64,000 bases of DNA from NCBI GenBank assembly GCA_003508835.1, contig PUFA01000003.1:16593501-16657500 (forward strand). The letters run 5' to 3'. The notes under the pieces were generated by a model, which did not search any database, was not told where the DNA came from, and worked only from the letters and a program-made list of their open reading frames with translations. Made by a program: the position numbers and the translations under genes. Position 1 is the first letter of the stretch. Each line of letters starts with the position of its first letter. This DNA is from Eonycteris spelaea. Its lineage: Eukaryota; Chordata; Mammalia; Chiroptera; Pteropodidae. Shown here one piece after another: positions 63,400 to 64,000 of this stretch.

Positions 63400-63680
63400 A
63401 TAGGCTTGCATAATCAACCAAGTAGAAAGAAATGTTGAGATGCATTTAACCTCATTAGTTTCAGTAGGACTGGCTCTCCCCAATCCATCAGAGTTGAGCT
63501 ACATTAGTGAAATTCAACTATTTCCAAATCTCATTTACATAATGGATGAGATGTGAAATGAGCCCAATGCTAGGGGAGCCACCCGGAGGCACTAAAGTTT
63601 ATCACAATATGTAAGAGTTCTTTTAGATCATTGCATTAAATTTCCACTAACAAGATAACAAATTAATTGTCTGTGTTGCT
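63400..63680. promoter_or_regulatory. Candidate conserved non-coding element
   Basis: Repeat-free and AT-rich, with 'ggcttgcataatcaaccaag', 'acctcattagtttcag', 'ctcatttacataatggatg' (octamer/homeodomain-like) and 'aacaaattaattgtct'. Based on composition only. Confidence 0.28.
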
Positions 63681-64000
63681 GTACTAGCCCAAAGTCTATT
63701 GAGTGCAGAGTATCAGTGAGGAAGGCAGCTGGGGTTTCAAGGACTGTGGGTGGGGAAGAATGCTCAGAGGGATGTGATGAATGCTACCTTAGCTTTCTTC
63801 TGCCCCTTTAAGAAATTCTAGGCACTCCTGTAATCTGATGGTGGACTTTGGCTTTATTAGTGAGGTAAGCGAGGATGAGTAAATCAACTGTATCAGACAA
63901 GCCTCAGGACATCTAGACATTGATCATTCTGCCGAAATAAGCACTCTGTGTTTATTAGCTGGGAGTTCATCACTATCACTTCTCCTCTTCCAATTCCTAA
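63681..64000. other. Intronic, no recognised feature
   Basis: The end of the window, still inside the SETBP1 intron. No exon or repeat recognised. Confidence 0.5.

Larger units (their letters stand above)
6522..64000 (+). other. SETBP1: SETBP1 intron 4 (5' part, human numbering)
   Basis: No open frame after 6521 matches the remaining SETBP1 C-terminus: no third AT-hook and no polyproline run. The whole remainder is therefore intron, which fits the intron of many tens of kb in human. It is dominated by ancient repeats and unique AT-rich DNA, annotated separately. Confidence 0.88.

Overview
The window is placental-mammal genomic DNA lying inside one large gene, SETBP1 (SET-binding protein 1, human 18q12.3), read on the + strand. 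It holds the 3' end of one intron (1-3062), the giant coding exon called exon 4 in human (3063-6521), and about 57.5 kb of the next intron (6522-64000). The last two coding exons, which carry the third AT-hook and the proline-rich C-terminus, are not in the window. I recognise no second protein-coding gene.

The exon encodes roughly residues 181-1334 in human numbering. It contains two AT-hooks, the SKI-homology region, the intact DSGIGTD degron, the DHYY HCF1-binding motif and a Lys/His-rich tract. One base is missing at about 6011-6012 compared with the frame expected from the family. This creates a stop at 6030-6032, although the following 490 bp of coding sequence and the splice donor are intact in the shifted frame. 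A sequencing or assembly error, or a private variant, is more likely than real gene loss.

The introns contain mostly old mammalian repeats: MIR and L2 copies, MaLR (MLT1-type) LTR pieces, a long decayed L1 (35040-38530), L1 3' ends, hAT-Charlie elements (MER5A-like and MER3-like), a mariner transposase relic and many microsatellites. There is also a 5'-truncated, A-tailed copy of 5S rRNA flanked by a target-site duplication (59531-59602). No Alu, B1/B2, ruminant, carnivore or vesper-bat type SINE was recognised, so primates, rodents, ruminants and carnivores are unlikely. A lineage with little recent SINE/L1 activity, such as fruit bats, would fit, but this is only inference.

The non-coding signals most worth following are an isolated CpG island 42 kb into the intron (48520-49140), with a TATA-like box just upstream, and several repeat-free AT-rich blocks dense in homeodomain-type TAAT motifs (best at 39720-40145), which look like conserved developmental enhancers. 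Apart from these I see nothing that suggests an undescribed biological system.
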